Shown: piece by piece, positions 53,200-62,650 of the stretch
How the letters are laid out: every line of letters begins with the position of its first letter
Numbering within the stretch: the first letter of the stretch is position 1
NCBI GenBank assembly: GCA_003446015.1
Contig: DMBU01000124.1
Span: 1 to 64,000, forward strand
DNA: 64,000 nt
From: Bacteroidales bacterium
GTDB taxonomy: Bacteria > Bacteroidota > Bacteroidia > Bacteroidales > UBA12077
Direction: 5' to 3'
Program-made: the position numbers and the translations under genes
The notes under the pieces: model-generated
The model's input: the letters and a program-made list of their open reading frames with translations, nothing else
What the model was told of the DNA's origin: nothing
Databases searched by the model: none

Positions 53200-54441
53200 A
53201 TGGAAAATTTGAATTTGATCGACACTTTTTCTGAATTCAAAGAATTAAAGAATATCGATCGTGCAACGATGATGACAGTTCTTGAAGATGTTTTCCGAAA
53301 TTTATTGCTTAAAAAATTCGGAACTGATGAGAATTTCGATATCATTATTAATATTGACAAAGGAGACTTTGAAATTTGGAGAAACCGTGAAGTTGTCGAA
53401 GATAATGCACTTGAAGATCCAAATCTTCAGATAAGCTTAAAAGAAGCAAAGAAAATTGATGAGGATTATGAGGTTGGTGAAGAGGTAACCGATGAAGTTA
53501 AATTACTTGATTTTGGAAGAAGAGCTATTTTAGCATTGAGACAAAACCTAACCAATCGTATTCTTGATCTTGAGAAAAATAACATATACGCCAAATATAA
53601 AGACAAAATCGGCGATATAGTAACCGGAGAAGTTTATCAGGTTTGGAAAAAGGAGATATTAACCCTGGACGATGAAGGTAATGAACTTATTTTACCAAAA
53701 ACAGAACAAATACCTTCTGACTATTTTAGAAAAGGAGATACAATACGTGCGGTTGTTGTGAGAGTTGAGATGAAAAACAATAATCCGTTAATCATTTTGT
53801 CACGAACAAGCCCTGTGTTCCTTGAAAGATTATTTGAGCTGGAAGTTCCTGAAATTTTCGATGGTTTAATTACGATTAAAAAAATCGTTCGTATTCCTGG
53901 AGAAAGAGCAAAAGTTGCTGTTGAGTCATATGATGATAGAATTGACCCGGTTGGAGCATGTGTTGGAATGAAAGGATCAAGAATTCATGGTATTGTTAGA
54001 GAATTAAGAAATGAAAATATTGATGTTATTAACTTTACAAATAACACACAATTGTTTATACAGAGAGCTTTAAGCCCTGCAAAAATTATATCCATAAAAT
54101 TAAACGAGAAAGGAAAGAGGGCTGATGTTTATCTTCTTCCTGAAGAAGTTTCGTTAGCAATTGGTAAAGGAGGCCTTAATATTAAGCTTGCCAGTCAATT
54201 AACAGGATATGAAATCGATGTCTATAGAGAAACGGCTGGAGTTGAAGATGACGAAGACGTTAGTATTGACGAATTTGCTGATGAAATTGAGGGATGGGTA
54301 ATTGATGCTTTAAAAGCTGTTGGTTGTGATACAGCAAAAAGTGTACTTGAACTATCTCGTGAAGATTTAATTAAAAGAACTGATTTAGAAGAAGAAACAG
54401 TTGACGATATTATCAGGATTTTTAAATCAGAATTTGAATAA
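53200..54441 (+). CDS. nusA: transcription termination/antitermination factor NusA
   Basis: NusA binds RNA polymerase and RNA, and controls pausing and termination. Seen: 413 residues with the N-terminal polymerase-binding domain (about 1-125), an S1 domain with GDIVTGEVYQVWKKEI, and two KH domains with RIPGERAKVAVES, DPVGACVGMKGSRIHGIVREL and LAIGKGGLNIKLASQLTGYEIDV. A short C-terminal acidic helical part follows. Length and order are normal for the phylum. It sits between rimP and infB. Confidence 0.96.
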   Translation: MENLNLIDTFSEFKELKNIDRATMMTVLEDVFRNLLLKKFGTDENFDIIINIDKGDFEIWRNREVVEDNALEDPNLQISLKEAKKIDEDYEVGEEVTDEVKLLDFGRRAILALRQNLTNRILDLEKNNIYAKYKDKIGDIVTGEVYQVWKKEILTLDDEGNELILPKTEQIPSDYFRKGDTIRAVVVRVEMKNNNPLIILSRTSPVFLERLFELEVPEIFDGLITIKKIVRIPGERAKVAVESYDDRIDPVGACVGMKGSRIHGIVRELRNENIDVINFTNNTQLFIQRALSPAKIISIKLNEKGKRADVYLLPEEVSLAIGKGGLNIKLASQLTGYEIDVYRETAGVEDDEDVSIDEFADEIEGWVIDALKAVGCDTAKSVLELSREDLIKRTDLEEETVDDIIRIFKSEFE

Positions 54442-54510
54442 TTTGATACTTTAGTTATAAATTAGCAAATATTTGGTTTTTTGGTATTTTAAAATTGGTT
54501 TAGAAATAAT

Positions 54511-57420
54511 ATGACAGATAAAGCAACAAGACTTAGTAAAGCGGCAAGAGAATTTAATGTTGGGATATCAACTATAGTTGAGTTTCTTCACAAGAAGGGA
54601 TTTAATATAGATCCAAATCCTAATACAAAAGTATCTCCGGAACAATATAATTTATTGATTAAAGAATATAGTTCGGATATTGATGTAAAAAAAGAATCTG
54701 AAAAGTTAAGTTTAAATCAGTTTCGTACAAGAAATGAAACTATCTCTATAAATGATGTTAAAGAAGAGATAGAAATAGAAGAAGATGTCGAAGAAGAAGA
54801 TAGCTTTGATGGTGATGAAGAAATTATGATAAAGGATGTTAGTGGTTCAACTAAATCTATATCAAATAAAACAGTGGTTGAAGAAGATTTTTCTGATGAG
54901 GAAGAACCTGAAGAGGAAGAAAAGGTCGAAGTTAAAGAAGAGGTTGCAGACACTGAAGAACAGATTGATGAAACAGAAATTGCCAAACCAGAAGTTAAAG
55001 ATTCAAAAGATACCAAAGATCCTGTAAAAGTTGTTGGAAAAATAGATTTAGATTCTTTAAATCAAAGAACCAGACCAGACAAAAAGTCAAGAAAACAAAG
55101 AGAAGAAGAGCAACGTTTGGCTAAGCAAGTTGTAAAAAAACCTGAGACTGACGAGCAAAAGGAAAAAACAGAGCCTGCCAAACCAGAACAGGTAAAAGAA
55201 GAAAAGATTGTTGAGGAAAAAGCTGTTGAAAAGAAAAATGAACCAGAATTATATAAATTCGCAGTACGGAAATTATCTGGTCCAACCGTAGTCGGTAAAA
55301 TAGATTTGCCTGAACCTCCAAAAGAAAAGAAAAAAGAACCCGTTGCTTCTTCATCTGATGATCAGCGAAATAAAAAGAAAAAACGTAAAAGAATACATAA
55401 GGATAAAGAAAAAGTTGATGTTGTTAAAAAGCCTGAAGGAGGAACTCCACAAGCGAAACCTGCAGACAGAGATCAATTTAAAAATAAAAAGAAAAAGAAA
55501 AAACAGTTGCGTCCTGAGGTTAGTGAAGTGGATGTTCAAAAACAGATTAAAGATACGCTTGCGCGATTAACAACAAAGGGGAAATCGAAAGGTTCTAAAC
55601 ACAGAAGAGAGAAACGTGATGCTATTAGTTTAAAGCATCAGGAGGAACTTGATAAGCAAGAAGCCGACAAGCAAATTATAAAAGTAACTGAATTTGTTTC
55701 AGTTAATGAACTTGCAACAATGATGGAGGTTCCAGCAACCGATGTTATATCAGTATGTATGAACCTTGGTTTGCTTGTTTCTATTAACCAGAGACTTGAT
55801 GCTGAGACAATGGCGCTCGTAGCTGATGAATTTAATTTTAAAGTTGAATTTATTAGTGTTGAGGTCCAGGAAGCTATTAAAGAAGTAGAAGACAGAGAAG
55901 ATGAATTGTTGCCACGATCACCGATCGTTACTGTAATGGGACACGTTGACCATGGTAAAACTTCATTACTTGATTATATCAGAAAAGCAAATGTTATTGC
56001 CGGTGAAGCTGGTGGAATTACACAGCACATTGGTGCTTATAGTGTTGAAATTGATAATGGCAAGATGATCACATTTCTTGACACTCCTGGTCACGAGGCT
56101 TTTACAGCTATGCGTGCCCGTGGTGCTCAGGTTACCGATATTGCAATTATCGTAGTTTCTGCTGATGACAATGTTATGCCTCAAACAATTGAAGCAATTA
56201 ACCACGCAAGTGCTGCAGGAGTTCCAATTATTTTTGCAATTAATAAAATTGATAAGGTTGGAGCAAATCCTGAAAAGATAAAAGAAGAACTTGCAGGAAT
56301 GAATTATCTGGTTGAAGACTGGGGAGGTAAATATCAATCTCAGGATATATCAGCTAAACAAGGTACAAATATTGAATTGTTGTTAGAAAAAGTATTGCTT
56401 GAAGCAGAGTTACTAGATCTAAAAGCTAATCCAAATAAAAAGGCATTAGGAACAGTAATTGAATCTGAACTTGATAAGGGACGTGGTTACATGTCAACAA
56501 TACTTGTTGAAGCAGGCACATTAAGAATTGGTGATGTTGTATTGGCTGGAAGCTATTTTGGACATGCCAAGGCAATGTATAATGAAAGAGGTAAGAAAGT
56601 TGAAGAGGCTGGACCAGCAACTCCTGTTCAAATACTTGGATTAAATGGAGCTCCACAAGCAGGTGATAAGTTTAACGTAATGGACGGTGATAAGGAAGCT
56701 CGCGATATTGCAAATAAACGCGAACAATTACAACGTGAACAAAGCATGCGAACTCAAAAGCATATCACTCTCGATGAAATTGGACGTCGTATTGCAATTG
56801 GAAACTTCCAGGAAATTAATATTGTTGTTAAAGGGGATGTGGATGGTTCTATTGAAGCTTTATCCGACTCATTAATAAAACTAAGTACTGAAGAAATTCA
56901 GGTTAATATTATTCACAAAGGTGTTGGTCAGATTTCAGAATCTGATGTATTGTTAGCTGCCGCATCAAATGCTATTATTATTGGTTTCCAGGTGCGACCT
57001 TCAATGAATGCCAGAAAATTAGCCGAGAAAGAGGAAATCGATATCAGGCTATATTCTGTAATTTATGATGCTATTAATGAGGTTAGGGATGCAATGGAAG
57101 GAATGTTATCTCCGGAAATTAAAGAAGAAATTGTTGCAACCGTTGAGGTAAGAGAGATTTTTAAAGTTAAGAAAGTGGGTACCATTGCAGGATGTATGGT
57201 GAAGGAAGGGAAAATTACAAGAAATACAAAAATTAGGATTATTCGTGATGGTATTGTTGTTTATACAGGAACCTTAGGATCGCTTAAACGATTTAAAGAT
57301 GATGCGAAAGAAGTTGTTTCTGGTTATGAGTGTGGATTAAATATTGAAAATTTCAACGATATTAAAGTAGGAGATATAGTAGAAGGATATAAAGAAGTTG
57401 AAGTTAAAAAGAAACTGTAA
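54511..57420 (+). CDS. infB: translation initiation factor IF-2
   Basis: IF-2 brings initiator tRNA to the ribosome and hydrolyses GTP. Seen: 969 residues. The first 400 are a long low-complexity linker, acidic (about 80-165) then Lys/Glu-rich, after an N-terminal helical domain (RLSKAAREFNVGISTIVEFLHKKGF). The GTPase domain has G1 GHVDHGKTSLLD from about 477, DTPGHEAF and NKID. Domains II, III and IV follow, with VKKVGTIAGCMVKEGKI near the end. The linker explains several false reading frames on both strands. A terminator follows. Confidence 0.97.
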   Translation: MTDKATRLSKAAREFNVGISTIVEFLHKKGFNIDPNPNTKVSPEQYNLLIKEYSSDIDVKKESEKLSLNQFRTRNETISINDVKEEIEIEEDVEEEDSFDGDEEIMIKDVSGSTKSISNKTVVEEDFSDEEEPEEEEKVEVKEEVADTEEQIDETEIAKPEVKDSKDTKDPVKVVGKIDLDSLNQRTRPDKKSRKQREEEQRLAKQVVKKPETDEQKEKTEPAKPEQVKEEKIVEEKAVEKKNEPELYKFAVRKLSGPTVVGKIDLPEPPKEKKKEPVASSSDDQRNKKKKRKRIHKDKEKVDVVKKPEGGTPQAKPADRDQFKNKKKKKKQLRPEVSEVDVQKQIKDTLARLTTKGKSKGSKHRREKRDAISLKHQEELDKQEADKQIIKVTEFVSVNELATMMEVPATDVISVCMNLGLLVSINQRLDAETMALVADEFNFKVEFISVEVQEAIKEVEDREDELLPRSPIVTVMGHVDHGKTSLLDYIRKANVIAGEAGGITQHIGAYSVEIDNGKMITFLDTPGHEAFTAMRARGAQVTDIAIIVVSADDNVMPQTIEAINHASAAGVPIIFAINKIDKVGANPEKIKEELAGMNYLVEDWGGKYQSQDISAKQGTNIELLLEKVLLEAELLDLKANPNKKALGTVIESELDKGRGYMSTILVEAGTLRIGDVVLAGSYFGHAKAMYNERGKKVEEAGPATPVQILGLNGAPQAGDKFNVMDGDKEARDIANKREQLQREQSMRTQKHITLDEIGRRIAIGNFQEINIVVKGDVDGSIEALSDSLIKLSTEEIQVNIIHKGVGQISESDVLLAAASNAIIIGFQVRPSMNARKLAEKEEIDIRLYSVIYDAINEVRDAMEGMLSPEIKEEIVATVEVREIFKVKKVGTIAGCMVKEGKITRNTKIRIIRDGIVVYTGTLGSLKRFKDDAKEVVSGYECGLNIENFNDIKVGDIVEGYKEVEVKKKL

Positions 57421-57437
57421 AATTAAATTTTAATATT

Positions 57438-57472
57438 AAAAAGGCTGTCTAAATTTTAGATGGCCTTTTTTA
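57438..57472 (+). terminator. terminator of rimP-nusA-infB
   Basis: AAAAAGGCTGTCT at 57438-57450 pairs with AGATGGCCTTTTT at 57458-57470 (two G-T pairs), with a 7-base loop and a T-run. Confidence 0.88.
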
Positions 57473-57484
57473 GTCCCAAATCTG

Positions 57485-57520
57485 TCAAAAGAGCAGGTTA
57501 CTTCTGCTCTTTTGATTTTA
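57485..57520. terminator. second hairpin, convergent side
   Basis: TCAAAAGAGCAG at 57485-57496 pairs perfectly with CTGCTCTTTTGA at 57504-57515, with TTTTATT after it on the plus strand. It lies 19 bp beyond the stop of the minus-strand gene and could block read-through from both sides. Confidence 0.65.
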
Positions 57521-57533
57521 TTATAAAAGGATT

Positions 57534-59750
57534 TTAGTTATTTTTTTTGATAAAAGCCTGATTATATCCTAATGATTTTATGTTAGAAAGTTCCTGTTTT
57601 GCTTCTTCATATGAGTTGTACGAACCAATGGTATATCTGAAATAATCGTCGGAACCTTTAATTACTTCAACTGATGATAGCTCTTTAAAATATTCCGGGG
57701 TTACAGGAATAATTAAAGCCATGATTTGTATTGTGTATTTTGAATTCGATTTTGATGCCACAAAATCAGATTCATTAACTCGAATAAAGGCATCTTTATA
57801 ACCTATCTCATGAATCTTTAAAAGCAATTTTTGTGCTTCAGAATACGAGCTTGTATTTCCAACGGTATATCTGTAATAATCATCCGGATATTTTGCGAGT
57901 ATCACATGATCAACATTCTTAAAATAATCAACTTCCACTGGATTTTTTAAAGCCATTAATTGTACCGAATAAGTTTTTAATCCTGAACTTGTAGTTGTTT
58001 TAGGAACGTATTTTACAATTTCTTTTCCGGGAGTTTTTTCTTCAACGATTGGAGCAGGTATCTCATCTTTAACAGGAATTTCTTTTATTTCTTCCTTAGA
58101 ACTTTCTTCTACAACTTCTATTTTTTCAGGTTGTGAAACAACTTGTTCTACAATCTCTGGTTCAACGATAGGTGCTTCAACAACTTCAGCAACTAACTCT
58201 TCTTGCTCAGTTTGCAAAGGTTCAACAAGTGCTTCAAATGTATATGTGTCATTCGAATAATCTTGAGGAATATTAATCTGACTGGTGAATGAGTTGTAAT
58301 TTTCATTGTTAATTACAACTGAATACATTCCGGGGTTAATTTCAAATTGGAACTGTCCATTATTGGAATTTAAAGATTTAATAACATTTTTGGTTTTGGA
58401 TTCTATCAGTGAAACATCAAAATCGGAATCAGTTATTTCTTCCCCATTAAAACTATTTTTAATATTTCCTGCAAAATATATTTTAGGTAAAATTGAAATG
58501 TAATAAATATCATTTTTACCTAACGAAGTACTGTCGTATTCTGAAATATATCCTGAAGAGATAGAATTATCTGGAACAAAAAACAGATTATCACCTGGAG
58601 TATTTGCCGGATATCCCAGGTTTACCACTGTTGATTTATTTACTAAATCAATATAGAAAATATCAAAACCGCCAATACTGTTATGTCCTACTGAACTAAA
58701 AAACAAGCACTTATCATCCATAGTAACAAAAGGAGTGGCTTCATCAAATTCTGTATTTATTGCTGTTCCCAGATTTTCGGCTTCGCCCCAACTACCTTTT
58801 GCATCCAGAGTAGACTTATAAATATCAACTCCTCCTAAACCGCCATCTCTGTCACTTGTAAAATAAAGTGTTTTTCCATCTTTTGAAACAGACGCATGCG
58901 TTTCGTTACTTTTTTTACCATTAATTGTTTTAGGAAGTTTTTCTGCCCCCTGCCATTCTTTTCCTTCCTTAAAACAAACAAACACATCATTTTTATCAGG
59001 ATCGTCAGTTACCAGATAAAGTTGACTGCCATCATAAGATAAACTGGCAGTTTTCAGATAATATTTAGAGCTTATTTTTTCGCTAATTCGTTTTGGGGTA
59101 GTCCATACTCCTTTTTCCTTAACGGAATAATAGTTGTCTAAATAGTTTCTGGTATATGAAGTATAAATAATTGTATTTCCATCTCCTGAAATAACAGCAC
59201 CAAAATTTGAATCGTCATTATTAATTGGTGCTCCAACATTTGTTTTTGATACCCTTGAAGGATTTTTCATAGCCTGTTTTGCATTTTCACATGTTTTTAA
59301 ACGATGTAAAACAATAGAATAATCTTCATTGTCTGGCTTTATTAAACTTTTAAAATTATTGTAAACTACAATAGCTTCATCAATTCTGTTTGCAATTTGA
59401 TACGCTTCGCCCAAATAAAGTAAGACATCAACGGGCGTTCTAATTTCACGAAGTGATTTCTCATCAAAATCCAGGGCTATATCTTGCGATGCTTCTTCAA
59501 GATATTCAATTGCCATGTTTTTTTGATCATCCGTAAGAAGATACAAGAGCCCAATTTTATATTTAGCAAAAGAGTGTTCAGGAACCTCCCTGATCATTCT
59601 TCGGTAAATATCTATCGCTTTATCATATTGTTTTTCTTCAACCAAAAATTGTGCTTCACCTTCCAGATAATAAATTTCATTCCAGTCCTGAGCAAATAAA
59701 CCATTGCTTAACAGAATGATAAAAAACAGAATTAATACGTTTTTATGCAT
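57534..59750 (-). CDS. PorE-like envelope protein with TPR, propeller and two SPOR domains
   Basis: Seen: a signal peptide (cut near LFAQ), TPR repeats (about 25-150), a six-bladed WD40-like (PD40) propeller (about 175-420) with SVSKDGKTLYFTSDRDGGLGGVDIY and PFVTMDDKCLFFSSVGHNSIGGFDIF, a carboxypeptidase-regulatory-like beta domain (about 425-515), an acidic Glu/Val/Pro-rich linker (520-585), and two tandem SPOR domains (about 590-660 and 668-736). The first parts are those of PorE and related T9SS-associated proteins, but these normally end in an OmpA-like peptidoglycan domain. SPOR domains bind glycan strands lacking stem peptides. Both SPOR repeats share the DDYYRYTVG/DDYFRYTIG pattern. 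The product has 738 residues. Link to the T9SS is inferred from architecture. Confidence 0.85.
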   Translation of the reverse strand: MHKNVLILFFIILLSNGLFAQDWNEIYYLEGEAQFLVEEKQYDKAIDIYRRMIREVPEHSFAKYKIGLLYLLTDDQKNMAIEYLEEASQDIALDFDEKSLREIRTPVDVLLYLGEAYQIANRIDEAIVVYNNFKSLIKPDNEDYSIVLHRLKTCENAKQAMKNPSRVSKTNVGAPINNDDSNFGAVISGDGNTIIYTSYTRNYLDNYYSVKEKGVWTTPKRISEKISSKYYLKTASLSYDGSQLYLVTDDPDKNDVFVCFKEGKEWQGAEKLPKTINGKKSNETHASVSKDGKTLYFTSDRDGGLGGVDIYKSTLDAKGSWGEAENLGTAINTEFDEATPFVTMDDKCLFFSSVGHNSIGGFDIFYIDLVNKSTVVNLGYPANTPGDNLFFVPDNSISSGYISEYDSTSLGKNDIYYISILPKIYFAGNIKNSFNGEEITDSDFDVSLIESKTKNVIKSLNSNNGQFQFEINPGMYSVVINNENYNSFTSQINIPQDYSNDTYTFEALVEPLQTEQEELVAEVVEAPIVEPEIVEQVVSQPEKIEVVEESSKEEIKEIPVKDEIPAPIVEEKTPGKEIVKYVPKTTTSSGLKTYSVQLMALKNPVEVDYFKNVDHVILAKYPDDYYRYTVGNTSSYSEAQKLLLKIHEIGYKDAFIRVNESDFVASKSNSKYTIQIMALIIPVTPEYFKELSSVEVIKGSDDYFRYTIGSYNSYEEAKQELSNIKSLGYNQAFIKKNN

Positions 59751-60055
59751 TAGGGTGTCTTTAGATTTAAGTCAATATATTGTAACGTTTTTGACTTTAT
59801 TAAGTTAGTATGTTTTGATGAAATAATCAAATTTATAAAGAATCGCTTAAAATTCTTATATTAAAACGTAAACGGGTAATAATTAAACGGATTCTTTAAA
59901 TAAGTGAGATTATAATTTAAAAAGTTGAAGACGCATTTAAATTGTTAAGACATCCTGATTCCAAAAGCAAATCGTATGGGGATCTTTGAGCCTTATTCCC
60001 CACTACTTACAACGAGGCATTTTACTCTTTTCCTTGTATTTTTGATTCGCTACTT
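59751..60055. other. intergenic stretch before PorE-like gene
   Basis: About 305 bases without a convincing frame. The only structure noticed is GGGGA at 59976-59981 facing TCCCC near 59997, a weak hairpin. The promoter of the minus-strand gene at 59750 should be here, but no clear consensus was found. Confidence 0.4.
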
Positions 60056-60757
60056 TTATTGTATGTTAACCTTGTTTTTAAGTTCGTTAATAAAGGTTCC
60101 TTTTTCTGCAATAGTAGAATTTAAGAGCTTATTATATAAGTACTTCACCTTTTCTTTATCTCCCTTATCATCATAAATTAGAATTAAATAATAATACGAA
60201 AGTCCATAAATATGAGATTCAATTGTATTTTGTCCTTCGAGAACATTTTCGAAATAAGCAACTGACTTATCAAATTCATTGTTTTGAAATAATTCAAAGC
60301 CCTTTTCAAAAGCTCTGATATTTTCGTTATGATTATTATCCAGTATTATACCATAAAAGGAGAAACAAGAATTTTCGCAATTTTCAATGAGATCGATAAA
60401 TTTTATGTTTTCTGAGATTTTATCAAAATATAGCTTGAATTCAAGGATCTGTCCTGAATAAGCAAATTCAAATTGATCAGGACAGGTTGGAATATTTTCT
60501 GATTTTACCAATTGATATATTTCAACACCTTTAGAATTTTTAATGTAGATATTTTTATCAGCACAAAACCAACCACCGCTGCTTAGTTTATTAGTTACTT
60601 TTAATGAGATTACAGTTTCTGAATTTGTAATTTCAATTTTAGTTATTTCAAGTTCAGAAAGGCTTTGTTTTGCTGCGATGGGATTCTCATACACTTGGGC
60701 TTTACTAAGAAAAGAAATAAGAACTAAAATGCATAATACTAGAATTTGTTTTTTCAT
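60056..60757 (-). CDS. exported hypothetical protein with TPR-like C-terminus
   Basis: Seen: a signal peptide (MKKQILVLCILVLISFLSKAQ), a beta-rich middle part (about 30-135) with cysteines in WFCADKN, IPTCPDQ and ENCENSCFSF, and a helical end (about 150-230) with FEKGFELFQNNEFDKSVAYFENVL and YYLILIYDDKGDKEKVKYLYNKLL, which resemble two TPR repeats. The product has 233 residues. Cysteine pairs could form disulfides in the periplasm. Family unknown to me. It lies 67 bp after the FadL-type gene, but a terminator separates them. Confidence 0.75.
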   Translation of the reverse strand: MKKQILVLCILVLISFLSKAQVYENPIAAKQSLSELEITKIEITNSETVISLKVTNKLSSGGWFCADKNIYIKNSKGVEIYQLVKSENIPTCPDQFEFAYSGQILEFKLYFDKISENIKFIDLIENCENSCFSFYGIILDNNHNENIRAFEKGFELFQNNEFDKSVAYFENVLEGQNTIESHIYGLSYYYLILIYDDKGDKEKVKYLYNKLLNSTIAEKGTFINELKNKVNIQ

Positions 60758-60767
60758 GATTTATTGA

Positions 60768-60800
60768 ATAAAAATGCCCTTCAAGATACTCGAAGGGCAT
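60768..60800 (-). terminator. terminator of FadL-type porin gene
   Basis: ATGCCCTTC at 60774-60782 pairs perfectly with GAAGGGCAT at 60792-60800 around a 9-base loop. On the minus strand TTTTATTC follows. Confidence 0.85.
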
Positions 60801-60824
60801 GTAAATATCAAATTATTTTTTGTG

Positions 60825-62411
60825 TTATTCAGACTTTTTATTCCATAGTTTAAAGTCAAGACCAAAGGCAACAAATAAGTTGTCTTTATCATATTCCTCT
60901 GTTACCACAACAGTTTGTCCTAACTTATTGTTATAATCATAAATTTTTCGTGCATCGTTATACACTGTATAACCAAATCCAACATTCATTTTAATGCCAG
61001 AAGATATTGCATAAGCTCCACCTAAACCAATGGTATTGGAATTTTGACTATAACTTAAATCAGTTTGATAATCTTCGGTAACACCTGTTTGTGTATTTAA
61101 GTAGCCGATACTTAATAATAATTTATCAGTTACTTTATATTCAAGACCTAAGGCAAACTCAGTAGAGTTTCTGTCAATAACTTCGTCATTATCAACATGT
61201 ACATCATCTATTTCTCTTCCGTAATCTGCACTTTTATCGAAATACATGTGGAACCCACTGGCAACAGAAAACTTATCTGTTATTTTATAGTCGAATCCAA
61301 CGGCAAACATAGCAGGCATATCGTTTCTTGTTTTTGCTCCATCAGGAAACATGCCAATTTCCTGGTAAGATGCATCTAAACCTGTATAGAAATCTTGGGT
61401 TGTATTATTTTCAAGTTCAAGTTTAGTCATGAACTCATATTTTAATCCAATATTTAATTTTTTGTCAAGCAGGTTAATGTTTGCACCGATAATTGGAGCG
61501 ATCCCAGAACCTGTTTGTTCAATTTCACCTTCTTGATCTCGTAATAATGCTGCGTTTAAATCCATAACAACTGCTGATTGACCAAAGGCTGTGGCTGCTT
61601 GAGCATTTGTCATTCCTGGTTGATATGCTCCTAAACGGGTTAGTGTTTCAATACCTGTTGGATCTGCAAATGCAGCGTTAGGGTCTATATATCCTAAAGT
61701 AATAGCTCCAGCAATAGTATTTGAAGTAGCTTCTAGCTGATCTCCAACGCCTTCAAGAAAGTTTCTTGCCGGAACTGGACCTCCCAAAGTTGTTAGCATT
61801 AGGTCGTTAAGATGACCACTGTAAGTATTCTTAGCAGTTACATATCTTGCTCCTAAGTAAACAGAAATCATATCGTTTATTTCGTATGAAGCTCCTAACT
61901 GATAACCCCAGAATACAGAAGATCCTTCAAAATATGCATCTAAGCTATATCCTGTTACTCCTTGTGCTGAGTAAGCTGCGGCAAGGTCCGATAAAGGTAT
62001 TTCGAATGAAGGCAAACCTCTATCAAAAGTTGCTCCACCGCCACCACCAACAGGATTCCATCCAAAAGAAAATACAAATTTTCCGGTTTTGTAAGCAGCA
62101 TAAACACCTGGGAAAATAGGCACACTTATTTTGCCTTCGTAATCCACAGGAGTATTTGCTAGGTAAGGATAATCTGAAGTTACAACTTTGTTTTGATTAA
62201 TGTACTGATAGTTTAATGATAAATGAAATCCATCATCAAGTTTTGTTAAGCCAGCAGGATTAAAAAATACAGCATCAATATCGGTTGATGCATCCCGGGC
62301 AAACATTCGTATGTAGGCAGCACTTTGATTCTGGTTTGTTACAATACCACCTGAGTAAGAGAAAAAAGGCAGGCTAAGTAAGCCCACAAATAGTAAAGTT
62401 ATTCTTTTCAT
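60825..62411 (-). CDS. OmpP1/FadL-type outer-membrane transporter
   Basis: FadL-type barrels take up long-chain fatty acids and other hydrophobic compounds. Seen: a signal peptide (cut near SYSGG), the family start IRMFARDASTDIDAVFFNPAGLTKLDDGFHLSLNYQYINQ, and a barrel with alternating strands to the end (FVAFGLDFKLWNKKSE). At 528 residues it is longer than E. coli FadL, with an insert near 215-290 rich in Ala, Gly and Thr that may form an extracellular loop. It is transcribed alone and ends at a strong hairpin. Confidence 0.88.
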   Translation of the reverse strand: MKRITLLFVGLLSLPFFSYSGGIVTNQNQSAAYIRMFARDASTDIDAVFFNPAGLTKLDDGFHLSLNYQYINQNKVVTSDYPYLANTPVDYEGKISVPIFPGVYAAYKTGKFVFSFGWNPVGGGGGATFDRGLPSFEIPLSDLAAAYSAQGVTGYSLDAYFEGSSVFWGYQLGASYEINDMISVYLGARYVTAKNTYSGHLNDLMLTTLGGPVPARNFLEGVGDQLEATSNTIAGAITLGYIDPNAAFADPTGIETLTRLGAYQPGMTNAQAATAFGQSAVVMDLNAALLRDQEGEIEQTGSGIAPIIGANINLLDKKLNIGLKYEFMTKLELENNTTQDFYTGLDASYQEIGMFPDGAKTRNDMPAMFAVGFDYKITDKFSVASGFHMYFDKSADYGREIDDVHVDNDEVIDRNSTEFALGLEYKVTDKLLLSIGYLNTQTGVTEDYQTDLSYSQNSNTIGLGGAYAISSGIKMNVGFGYTVYNDARKIYDYNNKLGQTVVVTEEYDKDNLFVAFGLDFKLWNKKSE

Positions 62412-62650
62412 AGTGAGTTAGTTTTGATTACTGGACTAAAGATAAATTTTCTGTTAAAAAAAAAGAAGAAAAGTTCGACCAATTTTAAAACATTTTTGTT
62501 CTAAAACGACTAATAATCAATCAATAGTTTAATATATAAGTATTTAAAGACTTATATAATTTAGGAATCAATCAGTTAAAATTAGACCGTATGGTTTTTG
62601 TGGTCGAAAAAACAACCGATTTATCGCACTAAGATCAATAGGACCTTGGA

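Noticed and set aside
54717..55016. Ser-rich frame antisense to infB
   Set aside because: It mirrors the Glu/Asp-rich IF-2 linker, so the Ser-rich composition is a by-product.
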